Shown: positions 7,884-18,377, counted from the first letter of the stretch. The stretch: DNA of 64,000 nt from an uncultured Oleispira sp. (GCA_913061415.1 CAJXUD010000001.1:62001-126000); one strand, 5' to 3'. Notes: generated by a model from the sequence alone, not told the origin. A program made the numbers and translations.

Positions 7884-9701
7884 GTGATCGAGAACTTACG
7901 TAATATCGCCATCATTGCCCACGTTGACCATGGTAAAACCACCTTAGTCGACAAGTTGCTTGAACAATCAGGTTCACTTGAGCGTAACCAAGCCGGCGAA
8001 CGAGTCATGGACTCGAACGACCAAGAAAAAGAGCGTGGCATCACCATTCTTGCAAAGAACACTGCAATTGAGTGGAATGACTACCGCATTAACATCATCG
8101 ATACTCCTGGACACGCCGATTTTGGTGGTGAAGTGGAACGTGTTATGTCGATGGTAGATTCTGTTTGCCTTATCGTTGACGCAATTGATGGCCCAATGCC
8201 TCAAACTCGCTTCGTAACGCAAAAAGCATTCGAAAAGGGCTTGCGCCCAATCGTTGTAATTAACAAGGTTGACCGTCCTGGATCTCGTCCAGAATGGGTT
8301 GCTGACCAAGTTTTCGATCTTTTCGACCGCTTAGGTGGAACTGATGAGCAGTTAGATTTCCCAATCATCTATGCTTCTGCAATCAATGGTATCGCCGGTA
8401 CAGATCCTGATGATATGGCTGAAGACATGACGCCATTGTTCCAGATGATCGTTGATCACGTTGAAGCGCCTAAGGTTAACGCTGAAGGTCCTCTTCAGAT
8501 GCAAATCTCTGCACTAGACTACGATAGCTTCGTTGGTGTTATCGGTGTTGGCCGTATCACTCGCGGTAAGCTGAAGCCAGGTACAGACGTTCAAGTTGTT
8601 GATTTTGAAGGCAAGGTTCGTAAAGCTCGCGTACAAGACGTTAAAGGCTTTAAAGGTCTTGACCGTGTTACGACTAACGATGCACAAGCTGGCGACATCG
8701 TTTGTATCTCGGGTATCGACAAGCTAGGTATCTCCGATACTATTTGTGCGATGGACAATGTTGAAGCAATGCCTCCTTTGAGCGTTGATGAGCCAACAGT
8801 AAGTATGACTTTCCAAGTAAACAACTCTCCGTTTGCTGGTAAAGAAGGTAAATTCGTTACTTCGCGTAATATTAAAGATCGCCTAGAAAAAGAATTGATT
8901 CACAACGTGGCCTTGCGCGTTGAGCCAGGCGATTCTCCAGAGAAGTTTAAAGTATCAGGTCGTGGTGAATTACACCTTTCTGTATTGATCGAAACCATGC
9001 GTCGCGAAGGCTTCGAAATGGCGATTGGTAAGCCTGAAGTTGTTCAGAAGATGGTTGATGGCGAACTTCAAGAGCCTTATGAAGCAGTTATGATCGACAT
9101 CGAAGAAGATCACTCTGGCGCAATCATGAGCGAGATGGGCAACCGTAAAGCTGAAATGACCAACATGGTTCCAGATGGCAAAGGACGTACACGTCTTGAG
9201 TTCATCATGCCAGCACGTGGCCTTATCGGTTTCCGTTCTGACTTCCTAACCATGACATCTGGTTCTGGTATCTTAACTAATACTTTCGATCATTATGGCC
9301 CTGTTCATAAGACTCTAGGTTCTACTCGTCATAACGGCGTAATGGTTTCTATGGTTGCGGGTAAAGTACTTGGTTTCTCTTTGTTTGGTTTGCAGGATCG
9401 TGGACGCATGTTCATGGAGCCAGCGGCTGAAGTTTATGAAGGCCAGATCGTTGGTTTACACGCTCGTGATAACGATCTTTGTGTTAACCCAACTAAAGGT
9501 AAGCAGCTTACTAACGTACGTGCCTCTGGTACGGATGAAGCGATCAACCTAGTTCCTGCTATTCGCCATACACTTGAACAAGCTCTTGAATTCATCGAAG
9601 ATGATGAGTTGGTTGAAGTAACACCAACAAGCATTCGTTTACGTAAGAAATATCTTACTGAAACTGAACGTAAGCGTTTTGGTAAGAAAAAAGAGAAGTA
9701 A
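7884..9701 (+). CDS. typA: ribosome-associated translational GTPase TypA/BipA
   Basis: Encodes about 605 residues (E. coli BipA 607), an EF-G-like GTPase that binds the ribosome and supports 50S assembly, growth at low temperature and stress responses. G motifs are clear: AHVDHGKTT (P loop), [11 protein letters not shown] (switch II) and NKVDRP (G4). The beta-barrel, EF-G-like and BipA-specific C-terminal domains follow, ending [14 protein letters not shown] place the start at GTG 7884 ([11 protein letters not shown]), which aligns with MIEKLRNIAII of E. coli; a TTG start 13 codons earlier adds residues not found in the family. Divergent from glnA, as in several relatives. Confidence 0.95.
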   Translation: MIENLRNIAIIAHVDHGKTTLVDKLLEQSGSLERNQAGERVMDSNDQEKERGITILAKNTAIEWNDYRINIIDTPGHADFGGEVERVMSMVDSVCLIVDAIDGPMPQTRFVTQKAFEKGLRPIVVINKVDRPGSRPEWVADQVFDLFDRLGGTDEQLDFPIIYASAINGIAGTDPDDMAEDMTPLFQMIVDHVEAPKVNAEGPLQMQISALDYDSFVGVIGVGRITRGKLKPGTDVQVVDFEGKVRKARVQDVKGFKGLDRVTTNDAQAGDIVCISGIDKLGISDTICAMDNVEAMPPLSVDEPTVSMTFQVNNSPFAGKEGKFVTSRNIKDRLEKELIHNVALRVEPGDSPEKFKVSGRGELHLSVLIETMRREGFEMAIGKPEVVQKMVDGELQEPYEAVMIDIEEDHSGAIMSEMGNRKAEMTNMVPDGKGRTRLEFIMPARGLIGFRSDFLTMTSGSGILTNTFDHYGPVHKTLGSTRHNGVMVSMVAGKVLGFSLFGLQDRGRMFMEPAAEVYEGQIVGLHARDNDLCVNPTKGKQLTNVRASGTDEAINLVPAIRHTLEQALEFIEDDELVEVTPTSIRLRKKYLTETERKRFGKKKEK

Positions 9702-9741
9702 GATCTTACTTTCTGATATCAGCCTCACTTAAGAAGCTGAT

Positions 9742-9783
9742 AAAAATCCCAGTCTGATTAAATTCATACTGGGATTTTTTTTG
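9742..9783 (+). terminator. intrinsic terminator of typA
   Basis: The 12-bp stem AAAAATCCCAGT (9742-9753) / ACTGGGATTTTT (9768-9779) encloses a 14-base loop and is followed by further T residues. It starts about 40 bp after the typA stop codon. Confidence 0.88.
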
Positions 9784-9840
9784 TCTGTTTGTTAGTGTTA
9801 ATAGCTTAAACCTCTTTAATTGATTGATCAGAACTGCACC

Positions 9841-10548
9841 ATGCCAGACTCCCAACCTCATACGCAATCAACTACCAAACCACTTATGGGAACCCTGTAT
9901 TCTTTTCGTCGCTGCCCATATGCCATGCGTGCACGATTAGCATGCACGGTATTTTTACCTAAGCTCAGCCTAGAATTGAGAGAGGTGATATTAAAAAATA
10001 AACCGCCCGAGTTATTGGCAATCAGTCCAAAAGCAACCGTACCTGTTCTTCTTCTATCAGAGGAACAACTCACAAATAAACCAGTGATCGACGAAAGCCG
10101 AGACATCGTACTGTGGGCGCTTGAGCATTCTTCTGACAACCTTAAAAGCCAATACTTACCTATTCATCTGCAATTAGACATTGATGAGCTAATTGACGAA
10201 AATGATGGTTCGTTTAAATGGGCGCTCGATCGTTATAAATACGCTGATCGCTACGAAGAAGGTGAAGCGCATTATAGAAAGAAGGGGGAAGTCTTTTTAT
10301 CTAAGCTTGAAGCCTTACTAGAGAAAAATAAATACATATTTACGACTGAACCGAGCTTAGCCGATATAGCCATTTTCCCTTTTATTCGCCAGTTTGCTCA
10401 TGTGGATAAGCAATGGTTTGAACAAAGCCCTTATCCTAGATTAATTAAATGGCTCAATGAAGGGTTAGCATCTGAATTATTTATCTCTATTATGGATAAG
10501 CATAAGCCCTGGCAAACAGGCAATGAGATGACTTATTTTCCTAAATAA
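9841..10548 (+). CDS. glutathione S-transferase family protein
   Basis: A protein of about 235 residues with the two-domain GST layout. The N-terminal thioredoxin fold begins TLYSFRRCPYAMRARLA, with a CPYA motif in place of the glutaredoxin CPYC. The PKATVPVLLL segment carries the conserved cis-proline, and ESRDIVLWAL is the glutathione gamma-glutamyl binding motif. The C-terminal helical domain contains PSLADIAIFPFIRQFAHVD, the N-capping box of GSTs. ATG 9841 is chosen; an ATG at 9886 would start just before the thioredoxin fold, and neither has a strong ribosome binding site. The substrate is unknown. Confidence 0.83.
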   Translation: MPDSQPHTQSTTKPLMGTLYSFRRCPYAMRARLACTVFLPKLSLELREVILKNKPPELLAISPKATVPVLLLSEEQLTNKPVIDESRDIVLWALEHSSDNLKSQYLPIHLQLDIDELIDENDGSFKWALDRYKYADRYEEGEAHYRKKGEVFLSKLEALLEKNKYIFTTEPSLADIAIFPFIRQFAHVDKQWFEQSPYPRLIKWLNEGLASELFISIMDKHKPWQTGNEMTYFPK

Positions 10549-10594
10549 TACGTATAGCTGGACTTGCCGACTAAATTCACTTTCGGCCAAGCAT

Positions 10595-10625
10595 AAAAAA
10601 GCCCAAGTTAAACTTGGGCCTTCTG
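10595..10625. terminator. terminator between convergent GST and LEA14-like genes
   Basis: The inverted repeat GCCCAAGTT (10601-10609) / AACTTGGGC (10611-10619) is preceded by an A run (10595-10600) and followed by CTT. The A run gives a good U tract for the minus-strand gene. The same GCCCAAG/CTTGGGC stem recurs at 11544-11569. Confidence 0.75.
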
Positions 10626-10677
10626 TAATATCTCAACGCTACATTATTTAATACACCAATCTTTAGCTCACCAGCCT

Positions 10678-11478
10678 TTAGCGCCCTAATAAGGTGCGTA
10701 GATCCAATGTCTGCTCTACTGAATTTTCGAAGCCACCCGCATTAAAGCTGAAGCTTAATGGCAATTGGGGGTTTTGTAATAAGCTGAACATACTAGAGAA
10801 CAATTGACCCAATTGAATCGAAACAGGAATCTGAAGAGTATTCGTGCCCTGCTGGATCTTTTGCTCTTTCAGATCACCTGCCACTAGCTGTTGATTCCCA
10901 GTTTTAACCGTATAGCTCAACATATCTAATGGCATGGTAAAGTCATTGTCGTTTTTCACGATTAGATTCACAATCATGTCGACTTGCTTAAAACTGGAAC
11001 TTTTTATTTCAAGCCTGCCCAAACTGACCGTTGGCTTATAAAGCGTCGAAGATTTTTCAAAAGGAAAGCTTAAGCCCATCACCTCGACCTCGCCTTTAAT
11101 CACATAATCAATACGCCCTTCTTTCAGCAGAAGGTCTTTGAATGAGGCTAATGTCTCTTTTGTTAGATCAATTCCTAACGCTATCTCTTTAGACTGGTTA
11201 GCAGGCAGATTACCGACTTTATCGGTCGCACCTTTCAGCATGGATTTTTGGTTAAAAGAAAGCTCATATTTTAAGCCATCAACAGGAATGGAATAGCTGT
11301 TTTTATTGGCTATGCTGAACGTTGGTTTAAGTTCGATCTTGTCTTGGGTTAGCTCCCCCATAGAAATGCTTTTATAGGTCACCTCAGGCTCTTTTAAATT
11401 ATCTTTAACAAAGCCCTGCAAACTAGAGCATGCCGTCGTTGCGACGGCTAACATCAGTATTATTATTTTTTTCATCAT
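10678..11478 (-). CDS. LEA type 2 (WHy domain) lipoprotein
   Basis: A 266-residue protein with a short signal peptide and a lipobox ending in ATTAC (MMKKIIILMLAVATTACSS). Two consecutive beta-sandwich domains of the LEA14/WHy type follow, with the repeating pattern of hydrophobic strands and the PTFSIANKNSYSIPVDGLKY and VNLIVKNDNDFTMPLDMLSY segments, each containing an N.N/D..PL or similar turn. Such proteins are periplasmic in Gram-negative bacteria and of unknown function. The start is the ATG pair at 11478/11475; an upstream GTG at 11487 is possible. The gene lies downstream of fba but is separated from it by a terminator. Confidence 0.75.
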   Translation of the reverse strand: MMKKIIILMLAVATTACSSLQGFVKDNLKEPEVTYKSISMGELTQDKIELKPTFSIANKNSYSIPVDGLKYELSFNQKSMLKGATDKVGNLPANQSKEIALGIDLTKETLASFKDLLLKEGRIDYVIKGEVEVMGLSFPFEKSSTLYKPTVSLGRLEIKSSSFKQVDMIVNLIVKNDNDFTMPLDMLSYTVKTGNQQLVAGDLKEQKIQQGTNTLQIPVSIQLGQLFSSMFSLLQNPQLPLSFSFNAGGFENSVEQTLDLRTLLGR

Positions 11479-11537
11479 GCCTATCACCCGATAAGGTTAT
11501 CATTGAATTAGTATCATTTTATTCTCAGCCATATAAC

Positions 11538-11575
11538 AAAAAAGCCCAAGTTAATTTCTTAACTTGGGCTTTTTT
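11538..11575 (-). terminator. terminator downstream of fba
   Basis: The stem GCCCAAGTTAA (11544-11554) / TTAACTTGGGC (11559-11569) with loop TTTC is flanked by A6 on the left and T6 on the right. It therefore works in either direction and ends the tkt-epd-pgk-fba transcript on the minus strand. Confidence 0.9.
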
Positions 11576-11589
11576 ATGCTTCTCAAAGA

Positions 11590-12654
11590 TTATTTAATCT
11601 TTGGATCCAGCTCACCAGACTGGTAACGATCAAACATCGCATCCAATGACAGTGCTTTCATTTTATGTGCATTACCGGCTGTGCCAAAGGCTTCATAACG
11701 AGCAACACAAATATCCTGCATCGCTTTAACAGACGCTTTGAAGTATTTACGTGGATCGAATTCAGATGGGTTTTCAGCCAAGAACTTGCGGATTGCACCC
11801 GTAGACGCTAAACGTAAATCGGTATCGATGTTCACTTTACGAACGCCGTGCTTAATACCTTCAACGATTTGCTCAACTGGCACACCGTAAGTTTCAGGAA
11901 TTTCGCCACCGAATTCGTTAATGATCGCCAACCATTCCTGTGGGACAGAAGAAGAACCGTGCATAACCAAATGAGTATCAGGGATACGCTTATGGATTTC
12001 TTTAATGCGGTCTACTGCAAGAATGTCATCCGTTGGTGGACGCGTAAACTTATAAGCACCGTGAGAAGTACCACAAGCGATGGCTAATGCATCACACTGA
12101 GTCTGCTTAACGAAATCAGCCGCTTCTTCAGGGTCGGTAAGCATTTGATCCATGCTCAACGTACCTTCAGCGCCAACGCCATCTTCTTCACCAGCCTGAC
12201 CCGTTTCAAGAGAACCTAACACACCCAGCTCACCCTCAACCGATACACCGCAGCTGTGAGCCATATCAACAACACGCTTAGTCACGTCTACGTTGTACTC
12301 GTAGCTCATTGGGGTCTTACCGTCTTCACCCAAAGAACCATCCATCATTACTGAGCTAAAGCCCAACTGGATAGAACGCTGACATACCGTCGGAGAAGCA
12401 CCGTGATCCTGGTGCATACACACTGGAATGTGAGGGAATTCTTCAATCGCCGCTAGAATCAGGTGACGCAAGAAAGGTGCACCTGCATAAGAACGAGCAC
12501 CGGCAGACGCTTGCACGATCACTGGAGAATCAGTTAAATCAGCCGCTTGCATGATGGCACGCATTTGCTCTAGGTTGTTTACGTTAAAAGCTGGAACGCC
12601 ATAACCGAACTCGGCTGCATGATCCAACATTTGGCGCATGGAAATAAGTGCCAT
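11590..12654 (-). CDS. fba: fructose-bisphosphate aldolase class II (Calvin-cycle subtype)
   Basis: A 354-residue zinc-dependent aldolase that interconverts fructose 1,6-bisphosphate with dihydroxyacetone phosphate and glyceraldehyde 3-phosphate. It also acts on sedoheptulose bisphosphate in related enzymes. Visible signatures are [10 protein letters not shown] near the N-terminus, the zinc-binding [37 protein letters not shown], and [21 protein letters not shown] lies towards the C-terminus. Length and motifs match the class II form found in pseudomonads and autotrophs rather than E. coli FbaA. It is the last gene of the tkt-epd-pgk-fba cluster, 137 bp after pgk. Confidence 0.95.
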   Translation of the reverse strand: MALISMRQMLDHAAEFGYGVPAFNVNNLEQMRAIMQAADLTDSPVIVQASAGARSYAGAPFLRHLILAAIEEFPHIPVCMHQDHGASPTVCQRSIQLGFSSVMMDGSLGEDGKTPMSYEYNVDVTKRVVDMAHSCGVSVEGELGVLGSLETGQAGEEDGVGAEGTLSMDQMLTDPEEAADFVKQTQCDALAIACGTSHGAYKFTRPPTDDILAVDRIKEIHKRIPDTHLVMHGSSSVPQEWLAIINEFGGEIPETYGVPVEQIVEGIKHGVRKVNIDTDLRLASTGAIRKFLAENPSEFDPRKYFKASVKAMQDICVARYEAFGTAGNAHKMKALSLDAMFDRYQSGELDPKIK

Positions 12655-12714
12655 GAGAAATACCCTTTTAAAATTTTAATTTTTTGAATCTTCTTTCCGC
12701 CATTCTAGCGGCTT

Positions 12715-12797
12715 CTGCGGTTTATAAAAACAACCGCAGGTTTACTAATTTGTGCAACCAAACCCTAAGGAAGTAAGCGCTGTAGCTCAGCTTACTT
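12715..12797 (-). other. hairpin-rich pgk-fba intergenic segment
   Basis: Two inverted repeats lie in the minus-strand message between pgk and fba. AAGTAAGC/GCTTACTT (12771-12778 and 12790-12797) overlaps the pgk stop codon, and CTGCGGTT/AACCGCAG (12715-12722 and 12732-12739) follows. Neither has a U run in the transcript direction. They look more like message-processing or stability elements than terminators. Confidence 0.45.
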
Positions 12798-13967
12798 TTT
12801 AGCGCGTGCTTCTAGCATGGCTACGGCTGGCAATACTTTGCCTTCTACGAATTCCAAGAAAGCACCACCACCGGTTGAGATGTAAGATACTTTATCAGCA
12901 ATGTTGTATTTATCCACTGCTGCCAATGTATCACCACCACCAGCAATAGAGAAACCTTCAGACTCAGCAATGGCTAATGCCAATGCTTTAGTACCTTCGC
13001 CAAACTGATCAAATTCGAATACGCCTACTGGGCCATTCCAAATAATTGTTTTTGCTTCTTTCAACTGCGCAGCCAATGCTTTGGCAGAATCAGGGCCGAT
13101 ATCAAAAATCATATCGTCAGCGGTTACTTCGCTAGCATCTTTCAAAGTAGCTTCTGCGTCTTCAGCAAACTTTTTAGCACAAACAACATCCGTCGGAACT
13201 GGAATCGATACTTTTTCCATCAAAGCTTTTGCTTGTGGAACCAAGTCTTCTTCATAAAGAGACTTACCCACTGGCTTGCCAGCGGCAGCCAAGAACGTAT
13301 TGGCAATACCACCGCCAACAATGATCTGATCACAAAGATCAGACAAGCTTTCTAATACGTCTAGCTTAGTAGAAACTTTAGAACCGCCAACAATCGCAAC
13401 CAAAGGACGCGCTGGGTTATCTAATGCTTTACCGAGTGCTTCTAATTCAGCGGCCAATAATGGGCCAGCGCAAGCGATTGGTGCAAACTTAGCCACACCA
13501 TGAGTCGATGCTTGAGCACGGTGAGCCGTACCAAATGCATCCATTACGAATACGTCACATAAGTCAGCGTAAGCTTGCGCTAGCGGATCTTCGTCTTTCT
13601 TTTCGCCTTTATTAAAGCGAACGTTTTCTAACAGAACCAATTCACCGTCAGCGATGTTCAGCTCTTGCTTGAAGTCTTTAACCAATTCAACAGGGCGACC
13701 TAGCATGCCAGCCAAATGATCAGCGACTGGCGCCATAGAGAATTTCTCTTCAAACTCGCCTTCCGTCGGGCGACCAAGGTGAGACATAACGATAACTTTA
13801 GCGCCTGCTTCAAGCGCTAGCTGAATGGTTGGCAATGACGCACGAATACGCGCATCAGAACTTACCTTGCCATCTTTAACCGGTACGTTTAGGTCTTCAC
13901 GGATCAATACTCGCTTGCCTTTAAGTTCACCGGCAGCAGCCAGGTCAGTCATCTTGATTACATTCAT
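12792..13967 (-). CDS. pgk: phosphoglycerate kinase
   Basis: A 391-residue glycolytic and gluconeogenic enzyme transferring phosphate between 1,3-bisphosphoglycerate and ADP. It has the usual two Rossmann-like lobes. Recognised signatures are [13 protein letters not shown] near the N-terminus, [66 protein letters not shown] and the terminal TGGGAFLEF. Length is normal. It starts with ATG 34 bp downstream of epd and is co-transcribed with tkt and epd. Confidence 0.97.
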   Translation of the reverse strand: MNVIKMTDLAAAGELKGKRVLIREDLNVPVKDGKVSSDARIRASLPTIQLALEAGAKVIVMSHLGRPTEGEFEEKFSMAPVADHLAGMLGRPVELVKDFKQELNIADGELVLLENVRFNKGEKKDEDPLAQAYADLCDVFVMDAFGTAHRAQASTHGVAKFAPIACAGPLLAAELEALGKALDNPARPLVAIVGGSKVSTKLDVLESLSDLCDQIIVGGGIANTFLAAAGKPVGKSLYEEDLVPQAKALMEKVSIPVPTDVVCAKKFAEDAEATLKDASEVTADDMIFDIGPDSAKALAAQLKEAKTIIWNGPVGVFEFDQFGEGTKALALAIAESEGFSIAGGGDTLAAVDKYNIADKVSYISTGGGAFLEFVEGKVLPAVAMLEARAKK

Positions 13968-14001
13968 AATGTCTCGTCCAATTCTTTAAATCTTTAAAAA
14001 G

Positions 14002-15024
14002 CTAAATATTCTTTAACTGCAACGCCGTATCTAACATACGATTTGCAAAACCCCATTCGTTATCGAACCAGATCATTAGTTTTACCAATGAACCGTCGCT
14101 TATGCGGGTTTGGGTTCCGTCCACAACACCCGAATGTGGGTCATGGTTAAAATCGACAGACGCATGAGGCTCTTGAGTGAAGGCTAAAATACCTGCCAAC
14201 TCAGTCTCTGCCGCCTGTTTTAATAGCGTATTCACCTGCTCTACTGTGACATTCTGCTTAAGCTGTAACGTCACATCCAATACCGAGACGTTGATCGTCG
14301 GCACGCGCACATGAATACTTTCAAATTTTCCTGCTAGCTCAGGCATTAATCGAGTAATACCTATCGCCAAGCCAGTCTCTACCGGAATAATACTTTGCAC
14401 CGCGGCGCGTGTTCTTCTCAGATCTGAGTGATAAGCATCAATAACTGGCTGGTCATTCATCGCTGAATGTATCGTCGTGGTCATGCCTCGCTCAATTCCG
14501 AAGGCCGTATCCACCAGCTGTAATACCGGAATTAAACAATTGGTCGAACAAGAACCATTTGAAATAACTTTGTTATCAGCGTGTAAGGTTTGCTGATTGA
14601 AGCCCTGTATCACCGTTGCATCAACACCCGACTCAGCCGGATGCGATATCAATACGCGCTTAGCGCCTTGTACAAGATGCAATTCTGCGTGCTCGCTATC
14701 CATAACAACGCCAGTACATTCGAGTACTAGGTCAATATCTAGGGCTTGCCAAGGTAGGCTAGAAACTTCAGGCTCATGGAATACTTGAATTTCATCACCG
14801 TTAACGATGATGCCATTGGCAATTCCTTGGTCATTTTCTTTTAAAGCGACGGTACCAGGAAAACGACCATGAGTGCTGTCATAACGCAGCATATAGCTAA
14901 CCGATGCTATATCGGCTAGCTCATTAATGGCGACGACTTGCAGCTGGTCCTGCAAATTGCGTTCGTACAGCGCGCGTAAAATACTTCGCCCTATACGACC
15001 AAATCCATTAATTGCTATGCGCAT
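14002..15024 (-). CDS. epd: D-erythrose-4-phosphate dehydrogenase (GapA-like)
   Basis: A 340-residue NAD-dependent dehydrogenase of the GAPDH fold. It has an N-terminal Rossmann motif INGFGRIGRSILRAL, the catalytic cysteine in SNGSCSTNC, and the Epd-type segment HSAMNDQPVIDAYH followed by DLRRTRAAVQSIIPVETG. WFDNEWGFANRM closes the C-terminus. Epd oxidises erythrose 4-phosphate to 4-phosphoerythronate for pyridoxal 5'-phosphate synthesis. Its position between tkt, which makes erythrose 4-phosphate, and pgk is the classical arrangement. A residual GAPDH role is possible, because no separate gap gene is in the window. Confidence 0.9.
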   Translation of the reverse strand: MRIAINGFGRIGRSILRALYERNLQDQLQVVAINELADIASVSYMLRYDSTHGRFPGTVALKENDQGIANGIIVNGDEIQVFHEPEVSSLPWQALDIDLVLECTGVVMDSEHAELHLVQGAKRVLISHPAESGVDATVIQGFNQQTLHADNKVISNGSCSTNCLIPVLQLVDTAFGIERGMTTTIHSAMNDQPVIDAYHSDLRRTRAAVQSIIPVETGLAIGITRLMPELAGKFESIHVRVPTINVSVLDVTLQLKQNVTVEQVNTLLKQAAETELAGILAFTQEPHASVDFNHDPHSGVVDGTQTRISDGSLVKLMIWFDNEWGFANRMLDTALQLKNI

Positions 15025-15054
15025 TATTATTTCCCTTAGCTAGCGAAGGAGTAC

Positions 15055-17049
15055 TTAAAGTACGCCTTCAACCGCGGCAACAACCTTCTCAACGGTAAAG
15101 CCAAAGTGCTTCATCAAGTCAGCGATCGGTGCTGATTCGCCGAACGTATCCATACCAACGATTGCGCCATTTAGACCAACAAACTTATACCAGTAATCTT
15201 TATGCAAGGCTTCAACCGCTACGCGAGCTGAAACAGACGCTGGCAATACTGATTCGATGTACGCTGCATCTTGCTTGCAGAAGATTTCAGCACAAGGCAT
15301 TGAAACAACACGAACGTTTTTGCCCTTGGCTTCTAATTCTTTCGCTGCGTCCATTGCTAGACCCACTTCAGAACCAGTAGCGATCAAGATAGCTTCTGGA
15401 GTACCGACTGAATCCTTAAGGATGTAAGCACCTTTAGCGATGTCAGCAACTTGCTGAGTTGAACGCTCCTGATGTGGTAAACCCTGACGAGAGAAGATCA
15501 ATGCACTTGGACCGTCGAATCGCTCGATAGCAGACTTCCAAGAAACAGCCGATTCAACTGCATCACATGGACGCCATGCGTGCATGTTTGGAGTATTACG
15601 TAAGCTAGCAACCTGCTCAACGGGCTGGTGCGTTGGGCCATCTTCACCCAAACCGATAGAATCGTGGGTATAAACGAAAATAGCGCGTTGCTTCATCAAT
15701 GCTGCCATACGAACCGCGTTACGCGCGTATTCCATGAACATTAAGAAAGTAGCACCATAAGGAACAAAACCTTTGTGCAAAGCGATACCGTTCATCATCG
15801 CGCTCATCGCGAATTCACGAACGCCATAAAACATGTAGTTACCAGAAGCATCTTCAGCGCTAACGCCTTCACAACCTTTCCATAAAGTCAGGTTAGAACC
15901 GGCTAGATCAGCAGAACCGCCTAAGAATTCAGGAAGTTTAGGACCAAAAGCATTCAACGTATTTTGAGACGCTTTACGGCTCGCAATGCTCTCGCCTTTC
16001 TCTTGGCATTCAGCGATGTAAGCATCGGCTTGCGCAGAGAAATCAGCAGGAAGATCACCCGCCATACGACGCTTGTATTCAGCGGCTAGCTCAGGGAACT
16101 CAGCAGCATACGCAGCGAACTTGTCGTTCCAGCTGCTTTCTTTTTCAACACCTGAAATTTTAGCATCCCAACCGTTATAAACATCTTCTGGAATTTCAAA
16201 AGCGCCATGCTTCCAGCCTAAACGTTCACGAGTCAGTTTAATTTCGTCGTCACCTAGTGGGGCACCGTGACAATCTTCTTTACCTTCTTTATTTGGCGAA
16301 CCGAAACCGATGATGGTTTTGCAGCAAATCAAGGTTGGTTGATCAGTATTTTCTTTGGCGTTCTCAATCGCTGCTTTGATCTCTTCTGGATCGTGGCCAT
16401 TTACTTTCGGAATCACCTGCCAGCCGTAAGACTGGAAGCGTTGAACGGTATCGTCAGTGAACCAACCTTCAACTTCACCATCGATTGAAATGCCGTTATC
16501 GTCGTAGAAAGCAATCAGCTTACCTAGACCTAACGTACCCGCCAACGAACACGCTTCGTGGGAGATACCTTCCATCATGCAGCCATCGCCCATGAATACG
16601 TAGGTATTGTGATCAACAACATCGTGACCCGGCTTATTGAACTGAGCGGCTAGAACCTTCTCGGCAACGGCCATACCAACACCGTTAGCGATACCTTGGC
16701 CTAGTGGGCCAGTCGTCGTTTCGATACCTGGCGCATAACCGTACTCTGGGTGACCCGGAGTTTTAGAATCCATCTGACGGAAGTTTTTCAAGTCTTCAAT
16801 CGAAAGATCGTAACCAGAAAGGTGCAACAAAGAGTAGATCAACATAGAGCCGTGACCGTTCGACAAGATGAAACGGTCGCGATCAGCCCAATCTGGGTTC
16901 TCTGGGTTGTGCTTTAAGAAGTCATTCCATAGAACTTCAGCGATATCAGCCATTCCCATTGGCGCGCCTGGGTGACCTGATTTAGCTTTTTGGACGGCGT
17001 CCATACTCAGTGCACGAATTGCATTGGCAAGCTCTGTACGTGATGTCAT
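15055..17049 (-). CDS. tkt: transketolase
   Basis: A 664-residue thiamine diphosphate enzyme of the pentose phosphate pathway, moving two-carbon units between sugar phosphates. The N-terminal domain shows [12 protein letters not shown] and the TPP motif starting [26 protein letters not shown] and FSRQGLP lie in the pyrimidine and C-terminal parts. The ATG at 17049 has GGAGAG seven bases upstream. It is the first gene of the minus-strand operon with epd (30 bp gap), pgk and fba, and diverges from the SAM-cycle regulator gene. Confidence 0.97.
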   Translation of the reverse strand: MTSRTELANAIRALSMDAVQKAKSGHPGAPMGMADIAEVLWNDFLKHNPENPDWADRDRFILSNGHGSMLIYSLLHLSGYDLSIEDLKNFRQMDSKTPGHPEYGYAPGIETTTGPLGQGIANGVGMAVAEKVLAAQFNKPGHDVVDHNTYVFMGDGCMMEGISHEACSLAGTLGLGKLIAFYDDNGISIDGEVEGWFTDDTVQRFQSYGWQVIPKVNGHDPEEIKAAIENAKENTDQPTLICCKTIIGFGSPNKEGKEDCHGAPLGDDEIKLTRERLGWKHGAFEIPEDVYNGWDAKISGVEKESSWNDKFAAYAAEFPELAAEYKRRMAGDLPADFSAQADAYIAECQEKGESIASRKASQNTLNAFGPKLPEFLGGSADLAGSNLTLWKGCEGVSAEDASGNYMFYGVREFAMSAMMNGIALHKGFVPYGATFLMFMEYARNAVRMAALMKQRAIFVYTHDSIGLGEDGPTHQPVEQVASLRNTPNMHAWRPCDAVESAVSWKSAIERFDGPSALIFSRQGLPHQERSTQQVADIAKGAYILKDSVGTPEAILIATGSEVGLAMDAAKELEAKGKNVRVVSMPCAEIFCKQDAAYIESVLPASVSARVAVEALHKDYWYKFVGLNGAIVGMDTFGESAPIADLMKHFGFTVEKVVAAVEGVL

Positions 17050-17310
17050 GAAATGACTCTCCGGCTATTACGATTTATAAATTAGTTTTTGATACTAGCT
17101 TCTAAGACTAGCATTCAACGCCTGATCTGCTGGTTTTGCAGTGAATGTTCTCAATAGAAGAGAACAGAAGTATCAGACGAATAAAAAGGCGCGCTATTGT
17201 CGCTTAAATGGCCAGTTGGGGCAAGGTTGGTGCGAGAAAGTGGAGCGATATAAGGGTTGTTTACTTCCTTACTGGGTAGATTCTATTCTGAGCTAGCCAA
17301 TCAAGCACAA
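17050..17310. other. tkt upstream region with a TGTTCTC palindrome
   Basis: Part of the 314-base gap between divergent tkt and the ArsR-type regulator gene. It contains the inverted repeat TGTTCTC-N7-GAGAACA (17146-17152 and 17160-17166), about 97 bases upstream of the tkt start, and a direct repeat of ACTAGC near 17095-17112. I see no convincing -35/-10 pair for tkt and no small gene. Confidence 0.4.
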
Positions 17311-17311
17311 T

Positions 17312-17339
17312 ATCTATATCAAAATAAATTGATATAGAT
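17312..17339. promoter_or_regulatory. palindromic operator of the SAM-cycle regulator (SahR-type)
   Basis: A perfect 11-bp inverted repeat, ATCTATATCAA (17312-17322) and TTGATATAGAT (17329-17339), around a 6-base AT spacer. The right arm supplies a -35 element TTGATA (17329-17334), followed 16 bases later by a -10-like TAAACT (17351-17356), 8 bases before the regulator ATG. The placement predicts repression and autoregulation of the regulator-metK-ahcY operon. Confidence 0.75.
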
Positions 17340-17363
17340 TGCTTTTCTGTTAAACTGCCCTCC

Positions 17364-18377
17364 ATGTTAGATACAACCGCATTAAACCTAGTCTCAGATA
17401 CCGCGTCGGATATTGATGCCTTAGCGGCTCATACCAAAGCCAGCGCTGATCCATTACGCCTGAATATTTTACGTATTTTAGGCGAAGGTTCTTTCGGAGT
17501 TTTAGAGCTATGTGAGTTGTTTGAAATAAAACAAAGCAGTATGAGTCATCATTTAAAAATTTTGGCTAAAGCAGGTTTGGTGACTACCAGGCGCGAAGGC
17601 AATTCAATTTTTTATCGTCGCTCCCTATTAAATGTGGCTATTGGAAGTTCTAATTCTGCTTGGTTTGATCTAACTCAGGTTTTATTTCGTACCTTAGATA
17701 AAATAGCGCCTTCTGAGATAATCACTGAGCGCTTACAAGGCTTGTATCAAGAACGAGCAAAGAACTCACAAGAATTTTTTACTAAGCACGCGAGTGAATT
17801 TCATGAAAAGCAGGACTTAATTGCCTCTCATGAACAGTATGGTGAAACCTTAGAAGATTTAGTAGCTACGCTCAATTTACAACAAACCACAACGGCGCTA
17901 GAGATTGGCCCGGGTGAAGGGTACTTGCTTAGCGCATTAAGTCAGCGTTTTCAGCAAGTCATCGGCTTAGATGTATCAGAAGCCATGCTGAAAAAAGCCA
18001 ATTTGAAAGTAGCTGAACAGGATTTAGAGAACATTGAATTAGTGCATGGCGATTGCCTGTTTGCATTAAGCCAAAACGTGCAGGCCGATTTAGTCACCTG
18101 CAATATGGTGCTGCATCATGTGCCAGCCCCTAAAGAAATTTTTAACCACAGCGCTCAATTATTGAAGCCAGGTGGTTGTTTATTAATTACCGATTTGTGC
18201 GCCCATGATCAAACTTGGGCTCGTGAATCTTGTGGTGACCTGTGGTTAGGGTTTGCTCCTGAAGATTTAACCAGCTGGGCCAAAGAAGCTCAGCTATGCG
18301 AGGAGCAAACACAGTTTTTAGCTTTACGAAATGGATTCCAAATCCAATTCAGAACATTCCGTCGCGCTGTGGCATGA
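17364..18377 (+). CDS. sahR: ArsR-family regulator fused to a SAM-dependent methyltransferase domain (SahR-type)
   Basis: A 337-residue two-domain protein. Residues about 15-90 form a winged helix of the ArsR type (DPLRLNILRILGEG, then the recognition helix IKQSSMSHHLKILAKAGLV and wing TTRREGNSIFYRR). The metal-binding ELCVCDL motif of arsenic sensors is absent; the sequence reads LELCELFEI. Residues about 150-335 are a class I methyltransferase fold with LEIGPGEGYLL as SAM-binding motif I. Proteins of this type control SAM-cycle genes in Proteobacteria in response to S-adenosylhomocysteine. Location directly before metK, with a palindrome over its own promoter, fits that role. Catalytic methyl transfer is not shown; the domain may only sense SAM or SAH. 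Confidence 0.85.
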   Translation: MLDTTALNLVSDTASDIDALAAHTKASADPLRLNILRILGEGSFGVLELCELFEIKQSSMSHHLKILAKAGLVTTRREGNSIFYRRSLLNVAIGSSNSAWFDLTQVLFRTLDKIAPSEIITERLQGLYQERAKNSQEFFTKHASEFHEKQDLIASHEQYGETLEDLVATLNLQQTTTALEIGPGEGYLLSALSQRFQQVIGLDVSEAMLKKANLKVAEQDLENIELVHGDCLFALSQNVQADLVTCNMVLHHVPAPKEIFNHSAQLLKPGGCLLITDLCAHDQTWARESCGDLWLGFAPEDLTSWAKEAQLCEEQTQFLALRNGFQIQFRTFRRAVA

